NCBI GenBank assembly: GCA_024637115.1
Contig: JAGXFU010000010.1
Coordinates: 1-64,000 of the forward strand
DNA length: 64,000 bases
Source: Actinomycetes bacterium
GTDB taxonomy: Bacteria; Actinomycetota; Coriobacteriia; Anaerosomatales; JAGXFU01
Reading direction: 5' to 3'
Both the position numbers and the translations under genes were made by a program. The notes under the pieces are model-generated. The model was not told the origin of the DNA. It was given only the letters and a program-made list of their open reading frames with translations, and searched no databases. This document shows, piece after piece, positions 15,613-24,462 of this stretch. How positions within the stretch are numbered: position 1 is the stretch's first letter; each line of letters opens with the position of its first letter.

Positions 15613-16989
15613 GTGCGCATCGCAGTCATTGGATCGGGAATCGCGGGAATCGGTTCAGCCTGGCTTTTGTCGCCTGATCACGAGGTGGACATCTACGAGG
15701 CGGCGGACTACCTTGGCGGTCACACGTGCACCATCGATGCCACCGTTGACGGCGTGACGTTTCCCGCTGATACCGGCTTCATGGTCTTCAACAAGCGCAC
15801 GTATCCGAACCTCATCCGATTCTTTCGGGAGCTCGGAGTCGAGTGGTCGGAGTCGGACATGTCCTTCTCCGTTCAGGTACCTGCCGAGGACATCGAGTGG
15901 GCTGGAACCAGTCTGGATAGCGTGTTCGCCCAGCGAAAGAACCTCGCGAACCCCAAGTTCCTCAAGATGCTCGCCGATGTCGTGCGGTTCAGCCATGATG
16001 CTGACCGGCTCCTGGCCGACCCGTCGATCGACAACCTCACGCTTGGCCAATTGCTGGAACGCGAGAAGTACAGCACCGGTTTCACCGATTGGTATCTCAT
16101 CCCCATGGGCGATGCGATCTGGTCGACCCCTCCGGGCGGCATGCTCGAGTACCCGGCCGGTACATTTCTGCGCTTCTGCGACAATCACGGCCTTCTGCAC
16201 ATCACGGGAAAGCCCCAGTGGCGCTCTGTCATAGGCGGCGCGCGCGAGTACATCCGGCGAGTCGTGCCTTCTGTCAGTGGCGAGATCCACAGTAACGAGC
16301 CGGTCGAGCGGGTGGAGCGCGCCAACGGGAAGGTCTCCGTATCGACCGCCGCGCGCAACGAGATCTACGACAAGGTCATCATCGCCACCCATCCTCCGCA
16401 AACGCTCGAGATGCTCGTCGATGCGACCGCACAGGAGCGCGCCACGCTGGGAGCGTTCACCTTCTGGGACAACGATGTCGTGGTACATACCGACACCAGT
16501 TTCCTACCCAAGAAGCGAAAGGCGTGGGCGGCGTGGAATTGGTATGCGGAAAACGGAGACGCCACCAAAGACATGCTCGTTCTCACCTATCAACTCAACT
16601 GGCTTCAACAGATTCCCGTCGAAACGATTGTCATGGAGACGCTCAATCGCGACCGTGAGCCGGCTCAAGGAACCCTACTTGCGAACTTGCATTTCGATCA
16701 TCCCAACTTCTCACATGAGGCGATTCGTGCGCAGGCCCGAATCCCTGAATTGCAGGGAACCGGTGGCGTGTACTTCGCCGGAGCATGGACCCGCTACGGG
16801 TTCCATGAAGACGGGCTTCTCTCGGCGGTGCGCGTAGCCGAGATGCTCGGGGCACCACCCCCCTGGGGTAGCGAACTCGACGCCACCCGGACCAAGGCAC
16901 TTGTGGGCGAGGACGCCGGCCTGCAGCCCGTGCGCGACCCTGCGAGCGCGCCGGCTGCCATCGCAACAGAGGAAACGGACGCCTCGTGA
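15613..16989 (+). CDS. FAD-dependent amine oxidase-like oxidoreductase
   Basis: 458-aa flavoprotein starting at GTG 15613 behind GAGGGGG. The dinucleotide-binding motif GSGIAGIGSA begins at residue 7 and is followed by YEAADYLGGHT, the GG-doublet typical of the amine oxidase/desaturase-like superfamily. Near the C-terminus GGVYFAGAWTRYGFHEDG is the second FAD-contacting motif. It overlaps the DUF1365 gene by 4 bp. In this three-gene arrangement the flavoprotein is thought to act with Cfa on unsaturated membrane fatty acids. In Rhodobacter a related oxidoreductase takes part in furan fatty acid formation under singlet-oxygen stress. The exact reaction here is inferred only from that neighbourhood. 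Confidence 0.85.
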   Translation: MRIAVIGSGIAGIGSAWLLSPDHEVDIYEAADYLGGHTCTIDATVDGVTFPADTGFMVFNKRTYPNLIRFFRELGVEWSESDMSFSVQVPAEDIEWAGTSLDSVFAQRKNLANPKFLKMLADVVRFSHDADRLLADPSIDNLTLGQLLEREKYSTGFTDWYLIPMGDAIWSTPPGGMLEYPAGTFLRFCDNHGLLHITGKPQWRSVIGGAREYIRRVVPSVSGEIHSNEPVERVERANGKVSVSTAARNEIYDKVIIATHPPQTLEMLVDATAQERATLGAFTFWDNDVVVHTDTSFLPKKRKAWAAWNWYAENGDATKDMLVLTYQLNWLQQIPVETIVMETLNRDREPAQGTLLANLHFDHPNFSHEAIRAQARIPELQGTGGVYFAGAWTRYGFHEDGLLSAVRVAEMLGAPPPWGSELDATRTKALVGEDAGLQPVRDPASAPAAIATEETDAS

Positions 16990-17750
16990 ACAGCTCCCTC
17001 TACAGAGGGCACGTTGCTCACGAACGGCACGCTCCTGTGCGCAATCGATTCCGGTACGGAATCTACTACCTGTACGCGGATCTGGGTGAGCTCGACGATC
17101 TGAGCCGGTCGTTGCGACTCTTCTCACACAACGGTACATCCCTGGTCACATTCCAAGACAGGGACCACGGCCCGCGCGACGGTACGCCCTTGCGCCCGTG
17201 GATCGATGGCCTCCTCGCCCGAGCGGGGGTCGATCTCGAAGGCGGCGCGGTACGAATCCTCACCTTCCCGCGGGTCCTGGGGTTCAAGTTCTACCCCGTG
17301 GCGTTCTGGTACTGCTTTCATGCCGACGGCACGCCGCGGGCCGTTCTCGCTGAGGTGCAGAACACCTTTGGCGAGCACCACAACTACCTGCTGCACAAGC
17401 ACGGAGAACCCATGGATCTCGCCCATGAACGCCCCGGGGCGGTGAAGGCGTTCCACGTGTCGCCCTTCATAGAGCTGGACGCGCGCTACGAGTTTCGCTT
17501 CACCGAGCCCGGAGACACACTCGCCGCTTCGATCTACGACTATGTGAAAGGCCCGCTCCTCCTTGTCGCGGCGGTGAGTCTGGACCGCCGAGACCTCACC
17601 GATGGAGAGATCCTCCGGACGGTTCTGCGATACGGACCGATGTCGTTGCGCGCCTGGCTCCTGATCCACCTCCAGGCGATACGGATCGTGATGAAACGAA
17701 TCCGGTATGTCCCGCATACTCCTGCACCCGAAGAGGACACCTCGTTATGA
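16986..17750 (+). CDS. DUF1365 family protein
   Basis: 254-aa protein of the DUF1365 family, whose biochemical function is unknown. Recognisable features are the N-terminal SSLYRGHVAHERHAPVRNRFRYG, the central FPRVLGFKFYPVAFWYC and EVQNTFGEHHNYLL. Its start overlaps the flavoprotein stop and its stop overlaps the cfa start, so the three are translationally coupled. Constant linkage to Cfa-type methyltransferases suggests a helper role in lipid modification. Confidence 0.9.
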   Translation: MNSSLYRGHVAHERHAPVRNRFRYGIYYLYADLGELDDLSRSLRLFSHNGTSLVTFQDRDHGPRDGTPLRPWIDGLLARAGVDLEGGAVRILTFPRVLGFKFYPVAFWYCFHADGTPRAVLAEVQNTFGEHHNYLLHKHGEPMDLAHERPGAVKAFHVSPFIELDARYEFRFTEPGDTLAASIYDYVKGPLLLVAAVSLDRRDLTDGEILRTVLRYGPMSLRAWLLIHLQAIRIVMKRIRYVPHTPAPEEDTSL

Positions 17751-18946
17751 GTACCGCACCGCGAAACAGATCATTCAGTGAACGCGCCGTTGAGGCTCTT
17801 CTTTCGCGCATGGCCGTTGGAGAACTCACGCTTGAACGCCCCGACGGCTCGCTGACGGAGTTCGCCGGCTCTGAGCCGGGTCCCCACGCACGGGTTCGGA
17901 TCGTTGATCCGGCTGCCGCGCGACGTATCCTGACCCGGGGAAGCCTAGGAATGGCCGAGGGCTACATGGAGGGCGACTGGGAGACTCCCGACCTGTGCGC
18001 ACTGCTTGACCTCGGTATCCAGAATACGAAGCACGAGAACGTGGGTCGAATTCCCTCACCACTGCGGCCCACGCAACGCCTGTGGCATCGAATGCGCTCC
18101 AACTCCAAGCGCGGCTCCAGGCGCAACATCTCCTACCATTACGACCTGGGCAACGAGTTCTACGGCCTGTGGCTCGACGACACGATGGCGTACTCCTCGG
18201 CACTGTTCTGCGAATCTGGGGACGCTCAGTGCGAAGATCTCCAGAGTGCGCAGCGCGCCAAATGGAACCGCCTGCTTGAGGTGCTGCAGCCATCCAGGGC
18301 CGATCATCTTCTTGAACTCGGGTGCGGCTGGGGGGGCTTTGCCATCCATGCCGCCAAAGAAGCCGGCTGCAAGGTCACGGGTGTGACGATCTCCCGGGAG
18401 CAGTACGACTGGGCGCAGCGATACATTGCCCATGAGGGGCTCGAGGGACGGGTGGATATCCGACTACAGGACTACCGGGATATCTCCGAACAGTTCACGA
18501 GACTCGTTTCGGTCGAGATGTTCGAAGCCGTAGGAGAGAAGTACTGGCCGGTGTTCTTTGGCCGTGTGCGCGATCTGCTCGGTCGCGGGGGAAAGGCCGC
18601 CATCCAAACCATCACGATTTCCGACGAAAGCTTCGAGCAGTATCGGGACAATCCCGATTTCATACAGCGCTACATCTTCCCGGGCGGCATGCTCCCGAGT
18701 CCCGAGCGCTTTTCTCTCCAAGCACATGAAGCGGGGCTGGTCATTGGCGAGCCGCACTTCTTTGGGTTGAGTTACGCGCGAACGCTTGAACGGTGGCTGG
18801 AGCGTTTCGATTCGGCGCGAGATCAAGTGCTCGACATGGGATTCGATGAACGTTTCGTACGCATGTGGCGATACTATCTGGCCTACTGCCGCGCAGGTTT
18901 CATGGCGGGAAACATCGACGTCATGCAGATCGAGCTCGAGCGCTAG
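17747..18946 (+). CDS. cfa: Cyclopropane-fatty-acyl-phospholipid synthase family methyltransferase
   Basis: 399-aa SAM-dependent methyltransferase that adds a methylene or methyl carbon to the double bond of unsaturated phospholipid chains. The N-terminal part binds lipid. NISYHYDLGNEFYGLWLD precedes the SAM motif LELGCGWGGFAIHAA near residue 187, and VEMFEAVGEKYWP contains family active-site residues. It may make cyclopropane or branched methylated chains. The link to the FAD protein favours a two-step modification over simple cyclopropanation. A strong terminator follows. Confidence 0.92.
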   Translation: MSTAPRNRSFSERAVEALLSRMAVGELTLERPDGSLTEFAGSEPGPHARVRIVDPAAARRILTRGSLGMAEGYMEGDWETPDLCALLDLGIQNTKHENVGRIPSPLRPTQRLWHRMRSNSKRGSRRNISYHYDLGNEFYGLWLDDTMAYSSALFCESGDAQCEDLQSAQRAKWNRLLEVLQPSRADHLLELGCGWGGFAIHAAKEAGCKVTGVTISREQYDWAQRYIAHEGLEGRVDIRLQDYRDISEQFTRLVSVEMFEAVGEKYWPVFFGRVRDLLGRGGKAAIQTITISDESFEQYRDNPDFIQRYIFPGGMLPSPERFSLQAHEAGLVIGEPHFFGLSYARTLERWLERFDSARDQVLDMGFDERFVRMWRYYLAYCRAGFMAGNIDVMQIELER

Positions 18947-18967
18947 CGCCACTTCCCTGCTACGCAA

Positions 18968-18997
18968 AGAAACCCCGCTCGCGAGAACGGGGTTTCT
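18968..18997 (+). terminator. Terminator of the cfa operon
   Basis: AGAAACCCCG (18968-18977) pairs with CGGGGTTTCT (18988-18997) around a 10-nt loop, followed by CTTGTTC. It lies 22 bp after the cfa stop and faces the oppositely oriented tRNA gene, so it may serve both strands. Confidence 0.85.
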
Positions 18998-19008
18998 CTT
19001 GTTCTGGA

Positions 19009-19085
19009 TGGTGGGCCCGATTGGATTCGAACCAATGACCTCACGGTTATCAGCCGTGCGCTCTAACCAACTGAGCTACGGGCCC
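19009..19085 (-). tRNA. tRNA-Ile (GAT)
   Basis: On the minus strand a complete cloverleaf starts GGGCCCG at 19085, with D-arm GCTCAGTTGGTTAGAGC, anticodon stem-loop ACGGCTGATAACCGT (anticodon GAT) and T-arm with GGTTCGAATCC. The acceptor GGGCCC is followed by A and an encoded CCA ending at 19009. It is a solitary gene, not inside an rRNA operon. Confidence 0.97.
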
Positions 19086-19109
19086 GCGCGTTTGCAGAAA
19101 CGCTTCGAT

Positions 19110-19138
19110 ACCTTATTACAGCGCAGGTAGCGCGTCAA
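19110..19138 (-). promoter_or_regulatory. Promoter for tRNA-Ile
   Basis: On the minus strand TTGACG (19138-19133), a 17-bp spacer and TAAGGT (19115-19110) form a sigma-70-type promoter placed about 25 bp before the tRNA 5' end. The -10 is weak. Confidence 0.5.
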
Positions 19139-19155
19139 GAATTCCACCAGCGGCG

Positions 19156-19563
19156 CTAGCGGCTCGGTCCGCCATCGATCATCTGCACGACCACGCTCCG
19201 CGTTCGCGGGCCGTCAAACTCGCAGAAATAGATACCTTGCCAGGTTCCCAACACGAGAGACCCACCCGATACTGCGACAAGTTCGCCGGCTCCCACGAGT
19301 GAGGACTTGATGTGCCCGTCGGAGTTGCCTTCGCCATGTCGATACCCGCCTGCACGCGGGGCAATCCTTTCTAGCCCCGCCAGAACGTCCTCCACCACAG
19401 CAGGGTCGGCATTCTCGTTGATCGTCACGGCTGCGGTCGTGTGGGGCACAAACACGAGCACGGCTCCATCGCGCACTCCGTCCCGCTCCAACGCAGCGGC
19501 CACCTCACGCGTGATATCGAGCATCTGCTCCCTGCGCGTTGTCTGGACTTCAAATCGTTCCAT
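19156..19563 (-). CDS. YjbQ family protein (UPF0047)
   Basis: 135-aa member of the YjbQ/UPF0047 family, small cytoplasmic proteins with weak thiamine-phosphate synthase activity in some members and an uncertain main role. The hallmarks HTTAAVTINENAD and YRHGEGNSDGHIKSSLVG are present, and the C-terminal GTWQGIYFCEFDGPR is typical. The ATG at 19563 (MERFEV) is preferred over the upstream start at 19599 because the family begins there and a GGGAGGG stretch precedes it. Confidence 0.9.
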   Translation of the reverse strand: MERFEVQTTRREQMLDITREVAAALERDGVRDGAVLVFVPHTTAAVTINENADPAVVEDVLAGLERIAPRAGGYRHGEGNSDGHIKSSLVGAGELVAVSGGSLVLGTWQGIYFCEFDGPRTRSVVVQMIDGGPSR

Positions 19564-19675
19564 CGCCCTGGCCCTCCCCTTGCTTGCTTCCCGTATCATA
19601 GTGGAACGTACTCACCAGGCGGCCGTCACAGATACAGACGCTCGTCTGCCCCCCGAAATGAAGGCGGTGTCCCTC

Positions 19676-20176
19676 ATGATTCACGTGCGCCTCGCATCGC
19701 TGAGTGTTGATGCCACCACGAACCAGCCGGTCATCATCTTGCGGCCGATCGAACAGACGGCCGATCCGGTACGCATGCTACCAATATGGATCGGGCACCC
19801 CGAAGCGACCGCGATTCTTCTCGCGCTCCAAGGTGTGCAACCCCCTCGGCCCATGACGCATGACCTACTCAGAAGCATCGTCGAATCCCTCGACGCCGTC
19901 GTCGCCCGCGTGGAGATCACCCGAGTCGAGTCCGGGACCTTCTTCGCATCGGTAGTCCTGCGAGCCGAGGAGCGCACCGTTGCCGTAGATGCCCGCCCCT
20001 CCGACTCGATCGCGCTTGCGATCCGCACCGGCTCCCCGATCTTCGTTGCCGAAGAGGTGCTCGACGCAGCGGCTGTCATCGAGGTCGAAGAAGAAGCGGG
20101 CGTGAACGAGGAAGCCGAGGTCGAGCAGTTCCGTGAGTTCCTCGACCATATCGACCCGAGCGACTTTCAGAGCTAG
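19676..20176 (+). CDS. Bifunctional nuclease (BFN/DUF151) family protein
   Basis: 166-aa protein of the BFN (DUF151) family. A plant member has DNase/RNase activity, and the bacterial role is not settled. Typical features are LPIWIGHPEATAILLALQG, RPMTHDLL, and RPSDSIALAIRTGSPIFV near residues 108-125. The C-terminal tail is very acidic. The start at ATG 19676 has AAGGCGG upstream. A longer in-frame start at 19658 lacks a ribosome site, and earlier extension of the frame runs antisense through the YjbQ gene. Confidence 0.88.
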   Translation: MIHVRLASLSVDATTNQPVIILRPIEQTADPVRMLPIWIGHPEATAILLALQGVQPPRPMTHDLLRSIVESLDAVVARVEITRVESGTFFASVVLRAEERTVAVDARPSDSIALAIRTGSPIFVAEEVLDAAAVIEVEEEAGVNEEAEVEQFREFLDHIDPSDFQS

Positions 20177-20197
20177 GGACGCTCGGCGCTGTCGTGG

Positions 20198-21388
20198 CTA
20201 CTCGTAGCGCAGCGCCTCTATCGGATCGAGTCGCGATGCCCGATACGCCGGGTATACGCCAAAGAAGATGCCCACACCTGCGGAAAACAGGAACGCGAGG
20301 GCGACGGCCCAGGGCGTGATCTCGGTGGGAACAACGGTGCTCAAGGCTGCGGACCCGACCCATCCGAGTACGATGCCGATCACACCTCCCGCGACAGAGA
20401 GCATCACCGCCTCGATAACGAACTGCGAGAGAATATCGTAGGTCTTGGCTCCCACCGCCTTGCGAATCCCGATCTCCCGGGTCCGCTCGCTCACGCTCAC
20501 AAGCATGATGTTCATGATGCCGATACCGCCGACCAACAGAGAGATGCCGGCGATACCTGCGAGCATGACAGTGAGCGTGCCGAGCAAGTCCGAGAGGATT
20601 CCAAGGGTTTGAGCTTGGGTGAACACAGAGAATTCCTCGCCAAAACGGGGCTTGAGGATGCGTTCGACCTGAGCCTGCACCGAGTTCACGTTCTCGGGAT
20701 CTGCGGCTTTGATGATGATGATACTGATGTCGGTGGTCCCGAGCAGGCGCTGGGCCGTAGTGACCGGCATGAACACCTGATTGTCCTGGTCGCCCGTGAG
20801 GGACCCACCCTGAGATGCAACATGTCCGATTACCGTAAACCGCTGACCGTTGACGTCAACGGTCTCGCCTATGGGATCTCTCAGGGGGAACAGCTGATCT
20901 CGAACGCGTGAGCCCAAAATGACCACCCTGGAAGCGGCCTGCACTTCGCTGCGGCGATAACCCCTTCCGTCGACATAGTCGGCGGCGAACACTTCACCTG
21001 AGTACTCGTTGCCAGCTGCCACGGTAGTGCGCATTTCGCGATTTCCCACTTTGAGCGTGGCCGCGGCCTGGATGACCGGCACCACGATCTCGTCGGGTCC
21101 CAGCCTCCGGTCGATGAGGTCGGCATCCTCGATGGTGAACTGCTTGGTGATCGTACCGCCCGGCCCGCCGGCACCGCTTTCTTCGATGTTTCCCGGAAAC
21201 GCGAACACGAGGTTCGAACCGAGTCCCTCGATCGAACCGGTTACTTCCTTCTGCACGCCCGTACCGATAGCCACGAGAAGGATAACCGCCGCAACCCCGA
21301 TGATCACTCCGAGCATCGTCAGGATGCTGCGAACCTTGTTGGCGTTGAGGGCGCGAAGGGCGATGCGGAAGCTCTCGAAGATATTCAT
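20198..21388 (-). CDS. MacB-like ABC transporter permease
   Basis: 396-aa FtsX/MacB-type permease. The layout is an N-terminal membrane span (residues ~20-45), a large extracytoplasmic MacB-type core domain (~50-260) and three C-terminal spans. ERTREIGIRKAVGAK, near residue 305, is the family's cytoplasmic coupling motif. Its ATG overlaps the ATPase stop codon, so the two are coupled. With the ATPase and adaptor it forms an export system for a peptide, lipid or drug. No clue to the substrate is visible. Confidence 0.92.
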   Translation of the reverse strand: MNIFESFRIALRALNANKVRSILTMLGVIIGVAAVILLVAIGTGVQKEVTGSIEGLGSNLVFAFPGNIEESGAGGPGGTITKQFTIEDADLIDRRLGPDEIVVPVIQAAATLKVGNREMRTTVAAGNEYSGEVFAADYVDGRGYRRSEVQAASRVVILGSRVRDQLFPLRDPIGETVDVNGQRFTVIGHVASQGGSLTGDQDNQVFMPVTTAQRLLGTTDISIIIIKAADPENVNSVQAQVERILKPRFGEEFSVFTQAQTLGILSDLLGTLTVMLAGIAGISLLVGGIGIMNIMLVSVSERTREIGIRKAVGAKTYDILSQFVIEAVMLSVAGGVIGIVLGWVGSAALSTVVPTEITPWAVALAFLFSAGVGIFFGVYPAYRASRLDPIEALRYE

Positions 21389-22170
21389 CGATGGGCCTCT
21401 TCTGTGCTCAAGGCCGCCAACCGGTCGCGGGCAATGTAGCGCTCCTTGACGATCTCCTCCTCGACGATGCGACCGTCAGCGAGATGAACCACGCGTCTCG
21501 CATGCTTCGCAACGAGCGGGTCGTGGGTAACGAGTACGACCGTGATGCCCTGATCATTGAGGTCCTGGAGGATCTGCATGACCTCCATGCCTGAGCGAGA
21601 GTCGAGGTTGCCGGTGGGCTCATCGGCAAGCACGATGGATGGCTCGGTCACAAGTGCGCGGGCTATCGCCACACGCTGCTGCTGACCGCCCGACAGTTGA
21701 CTGGGCAGGTGGCCGAGGCGATCCCCGAGCCCCACTCGCTCGAGTGCCTCGCGGGCCTTGCGCGCGCGCTCCGCCCCCCCGAGTCCCGAGTAGATGAGCG
21801 GAAGCTCGACATTCGCCTGAGCGCTTGTCCGAGCGAGAAGATTGAACGCCTGGAACACGAATCCGATCCGCTGATTCCGCACAGCCGCGAGCTCGTTTGG
21901 CTCCATGTCGGAGACATCCTCGCCCTCGACCGTCACCGATCCGTTCGACGGATGATCCAGAAGGCCGATAATGTGCATCAGAGTCGACTTGCCCGACCCG
22001 GAAGGGCCCATAATCGAGAGCATCTGACCCTCGCATATCTGCAGGTCCACCCCGCGCAGGGCATGCACCTCAATCTCGTCGAGGGTGTAGCACTTGGAGA
22101 CATCGCGGGCTTCGAGCACTACCCGCGCATCCAGACACATTGCCGCTACGCTGTCGTTATTCTCAACCAT
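21385..22170 (-). CDS. ABC transporter ATP-binding protein (MacB/LolD type)
   Basis: 261-aa ATPase. Walker A GPSGSGKST lies near residue 56, the Q-loop follows, and signature LSGGQQQRVAIARAL is followed by Walker B IVLADEPTGNLD and the switch histidine in LVTHDP. These are typical of the LolD/MacB/FtsE group that powers extracytoplasmic-domain permeases. It lies 3 bp after the adaptor gene, in one operon. Confidence 0.95.
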   Translation of the reverse strand: MVENNDSVAAMCLDARVVLEARDVSKCYTLDEIEVHALRGVDLQICEGQMLSIMGPSGSGKSTLMHIIGLLDHPSNGSVTVEGEDVSDMEPNELAAVRNQRIGFVFQAFNLLARTSAQANVELPLIYSGLGGAERARKAREALERVGLGDRLGHLPSQLSGGQQQRVAIARALVTEPSIVLADEPTGNLDSRSGMEVMQILQDLNDQGITVVLVTHDPLVAKHARRVVHLADGRIVEEEIVKERYIARDRLAALSTEEAHR

Positions 22171-22173
22171 GGG

Positions 22174-23661
22174 TTACTCGTTGGCTGAGATCTTCATGCC
22201 GTCGACCAACTCAGTTGGTCCCGACAGCGCCACGGTGGTGGCCTCCCCTATGCCCGAGGTGATCTGGGCACGGGTTTCCGTGATCGTCCCCACTTCGACT
22301 TGCGTTCGCACGAGCGTGTCGCCATCCACTACATACACGTATCCTGTGCCGCCTTCATCGAACAGCGCTTCGATGGGAACCGTGATGGCACCGGGCACCG
22401 AGGAGACCTCGATCTCAACATCGCCCTGCATGCCGATGAGGATGCCTTCAGCCGGTTCGTCTATCGCGAGGTGTACCGGGAAGATCGTGCCTCCGGTGAG
22501 CGTAAGCTGAGCTGCAGGCATGATCTCGGCCACCGAGGATTCAATCTGCCGCTCCGCAAAGGAGTCGAGGTTTATCAGGCCCGTCATGCCAAGCTCGATC
22601 GACGTGACATCAATCTGGTCGACCTCTGCCGAGAAGCGCAGCCCGTCAAGATCGACAACCGTGAAGACCGCCGACTGAGGCGCAACCGCAGCTCCCTCGG
22701 CGGCAACCGGAGTCCGACCGTCTGCTCCGGGCGCCGCAAGCGCACTGAACAGTACAACGCCGTCGATGGGGGCGCGCAGTGTGGCCTTGCCCAGAGTCTC
22801 CTCGGCTGCCGCCAGCGCAAAACGCGCCTGATCGACTCCGGCTTGTGCTGCGCTGCGCTCGGCAGAGAGATTCGTTCCCTCCAGGCGTTCTTGCTGTGCC
22901 CGAGAGCTGAGGTATCCGGCGTAGGCCTGATCAGCTCCTGCCTGCGCCTGAGCGATTGCTTGCGCCCCGCTGTATGAAGTGAGTTGTTCCTGTGCGGACT
23001 TCGCCTGGAGGTACCCGGCGTAGGCTTGTTCCTTTGCGATCCGAAGCTGCTCGAGCTCTGCGAGCGCCGGAGGTACGGGAACCGCGCTGGCTTCGATTGA
23101 TGCCTTGAGCGCGTCATACGGCCTCTTTGCCAGGGAATACGAAGAGTAAGCCGCCGTAGTGGCAGCCTTGGCGGCGGCGATATCGGTGCTGCTTGGGCCT
23201 GCTGCCTCGGCGGAGTCGATTGCCTCAAGCGATGCCTCATACCCCGCCCACGCTGCGTTCGTCCCCGCTCGGGCTGCGGTCTCATCCCCGCATGAGGGCT
23301 CCTGCTTATTGACCACAGCAAGCTGTGATTCCGCAGCCGCCAATGCCGCCGTAGCCTGCTTGACCTGCGCCTCAAGGGGCACCGTATCCATGAGGGCGAG
23401 CGGAGCGCCCTCCGTGACCTGTTCGCCGTCCTTCGCATAGACGGTTGCAAGTGTTCCCACTGTTGGGGCAAACACATCAGCTCGCACTCCGGACTCGATA
23501 CGCCCGGCTGCGGTTATCGTTACAGCAAGGTCCTCTTGAACGGAGACCGCTACATCGACCGCGGTTCCGCCCCCTCCGCCACCGAGGGTTATTGCCAGCG
23601 CCGTCCCTCCGAGAACGAACAGCGCCACAACTGCCAGAATGATCTTGGTCCTCGACGACAC
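22174..23661 (-). CDS. Membrane-fusion (HlyD/MacA-like) adaptor protein
   Basis: 495-aa secreted adaptor with an N-terminal membrane anchor (residues ~7-27) and a barrel-sandwich/lipoyl half near 40-95. A long alanine- and glutamine-rich alpha-hairpin (~95-290) contains two imperfect repeats built on Q-A-Y-A-G-Y-L. The second lipoyl half and beta-barrel domain follow. A GGAGG precedes the GTG start at 23661. In a cell without an evident outer membrane such adaptors stabilise or gate the MacB-type permease encoded next to them. Confidence 0.9.
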   Translation of the reverse strand: MSSRTKIILAVVALFVLGGTALAITLGGGGGGTAVDVAVSVQEDLAVTITAAGRIESGVRADVFAPTVGTLATVYAKDGEQVTEGAPLALMDTVPLEAQVKQATAALAAAESQLAVVNKQEPSCGDETAARAGTNAAWAGYEASLEAIDSAEAAGPSSTDIAAAKAATTAAYSSYSLAKRPYDALKASIEASAVPVPPALAELEQLRIAKEQAYAGYLQAKSAQEQLTSYSGAQAIAQAQAGADQAYAGYLSSRAQQERLEGTNLSAERSAAQAGVDQARFALAAAEETLGKATLRAPIDGVVLFSALAAPGADGRTPVAAEGAAVAPQSAVFTVVDLDGLRFSAEVDQIDVTSIELGMTGLINLDSFAERQIESSVAEIMPAAQLTLTGGTIFPVHLAIDEPAEGILIGMQGDVEIEVSSVPGAITVPIEALFDEGGTGYVYVVDGDTLVRTQVEVGTITETRAQITSGIGEATTVALSGPTELVDGMKISANE

Positions 23662-23718
23662 GCTGCTACCTCCTTGGCAAGCACGCAGAACCGTACGGGT
23701 CAGTCTGCGAGCCGTGTT

Positions 23719-24453
23719 CTACTCTGTGTTTGTTCCACTTCCTCGCTGTCTCACCACATACTCATCGGCTGCCCCATCGAGCAAGTCGGGCAACTCCGAG
23801 ATAGAAGAGAGGGCGAAGTCCGGGCCGGGCTCGAGAACCGCCTCTTCTGAGAACGCCCCCCATAGAGCGGCTACCGATATCGCTCCCCCGTTGATCGCCG
23901 CCATCATGTCAAAGGAACTGTCGCCGATGTAGATACACTGGTCGAGGGGGACACCAAGTGCATCCGCTGCCTCATGCAGCGGAAAAGGATCCGGCTTGTG
24001 TACGTCAACATCATCTGCGCAGATCAGGACGTCGAAATATCCCCGCAGACCAAAGAGATCCATCCCCTGGCAGGCTATCCCGCGACTCTTGGATGTGACG
24101 ATACCGAGAGGAATCTCCCGGCTCTTGAGCTCCCGGAGCACCTCGTCGACGCCCTCGTACTCCCTCACGAGGTCGTCGTGTACGGCCCGGTTGTGCACCC
24201 GATATGCAAAGACCAGCTCGTCCTCATGCTCTTCGGAGATTATCCGCATCTGATCCCAGAGCGGAATACCCACATTGAGCATCAACTCTTCGTCAGACAG
24301 TGAGATGCCGAGCACCTGTTCAGTCGCGTGTCGCAGCGACACAAGAATCAATGCCATCGTGTCTATGAGCGTGCCATCGAGGTCAAAGAGAACCGCGCGC
24401 ACCTCACCGATGCGCGCGGTCAGTTCACTCAAGTGCGTGTCGTAGGACTCCAA
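23719..24453 (-). CDS. HAD-superfamily phosphatase
   Basis: 244-aa haloacid dehalogenase hydrolase. Motif I FDLDGTLIDT carries the nucleophile near residue 22, motif II VTSKS supplies the serine/threonine and lysine follow-on, and IYIGDSSFDMMAA is motif III-IV. It resembles phosphoglycolate phosphatase and PpaX-type pyrophosphatase, between which I cannot choose. It is 9 bp downstream of gyrA on the same strand and probably read through from it. Confidence 0.88.
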   Translation of the reverse strand: MESYDTHLSELTARIGEVRAVLFDLDGTLIDTMALILVSLRHATEQVLGISLSDEELMLNVGIPLWDQMRIISEEHEDELVFAYRVHNRAVHDDLVREYEGVDEVLRELKSREIPLGIVTSKSRGIACQGMDLFGLRGYFDVLICADDVDVHKPDPFPLHEAADALGVPLDQCIYIGDSSFDMMAAINGGAISVAALWGAFSEEAVLEPGPDFALSSISELPDLLDGAADEYVVRQRGSGTNTE

Positions 24454-24462
24454 GGTCTTTGG

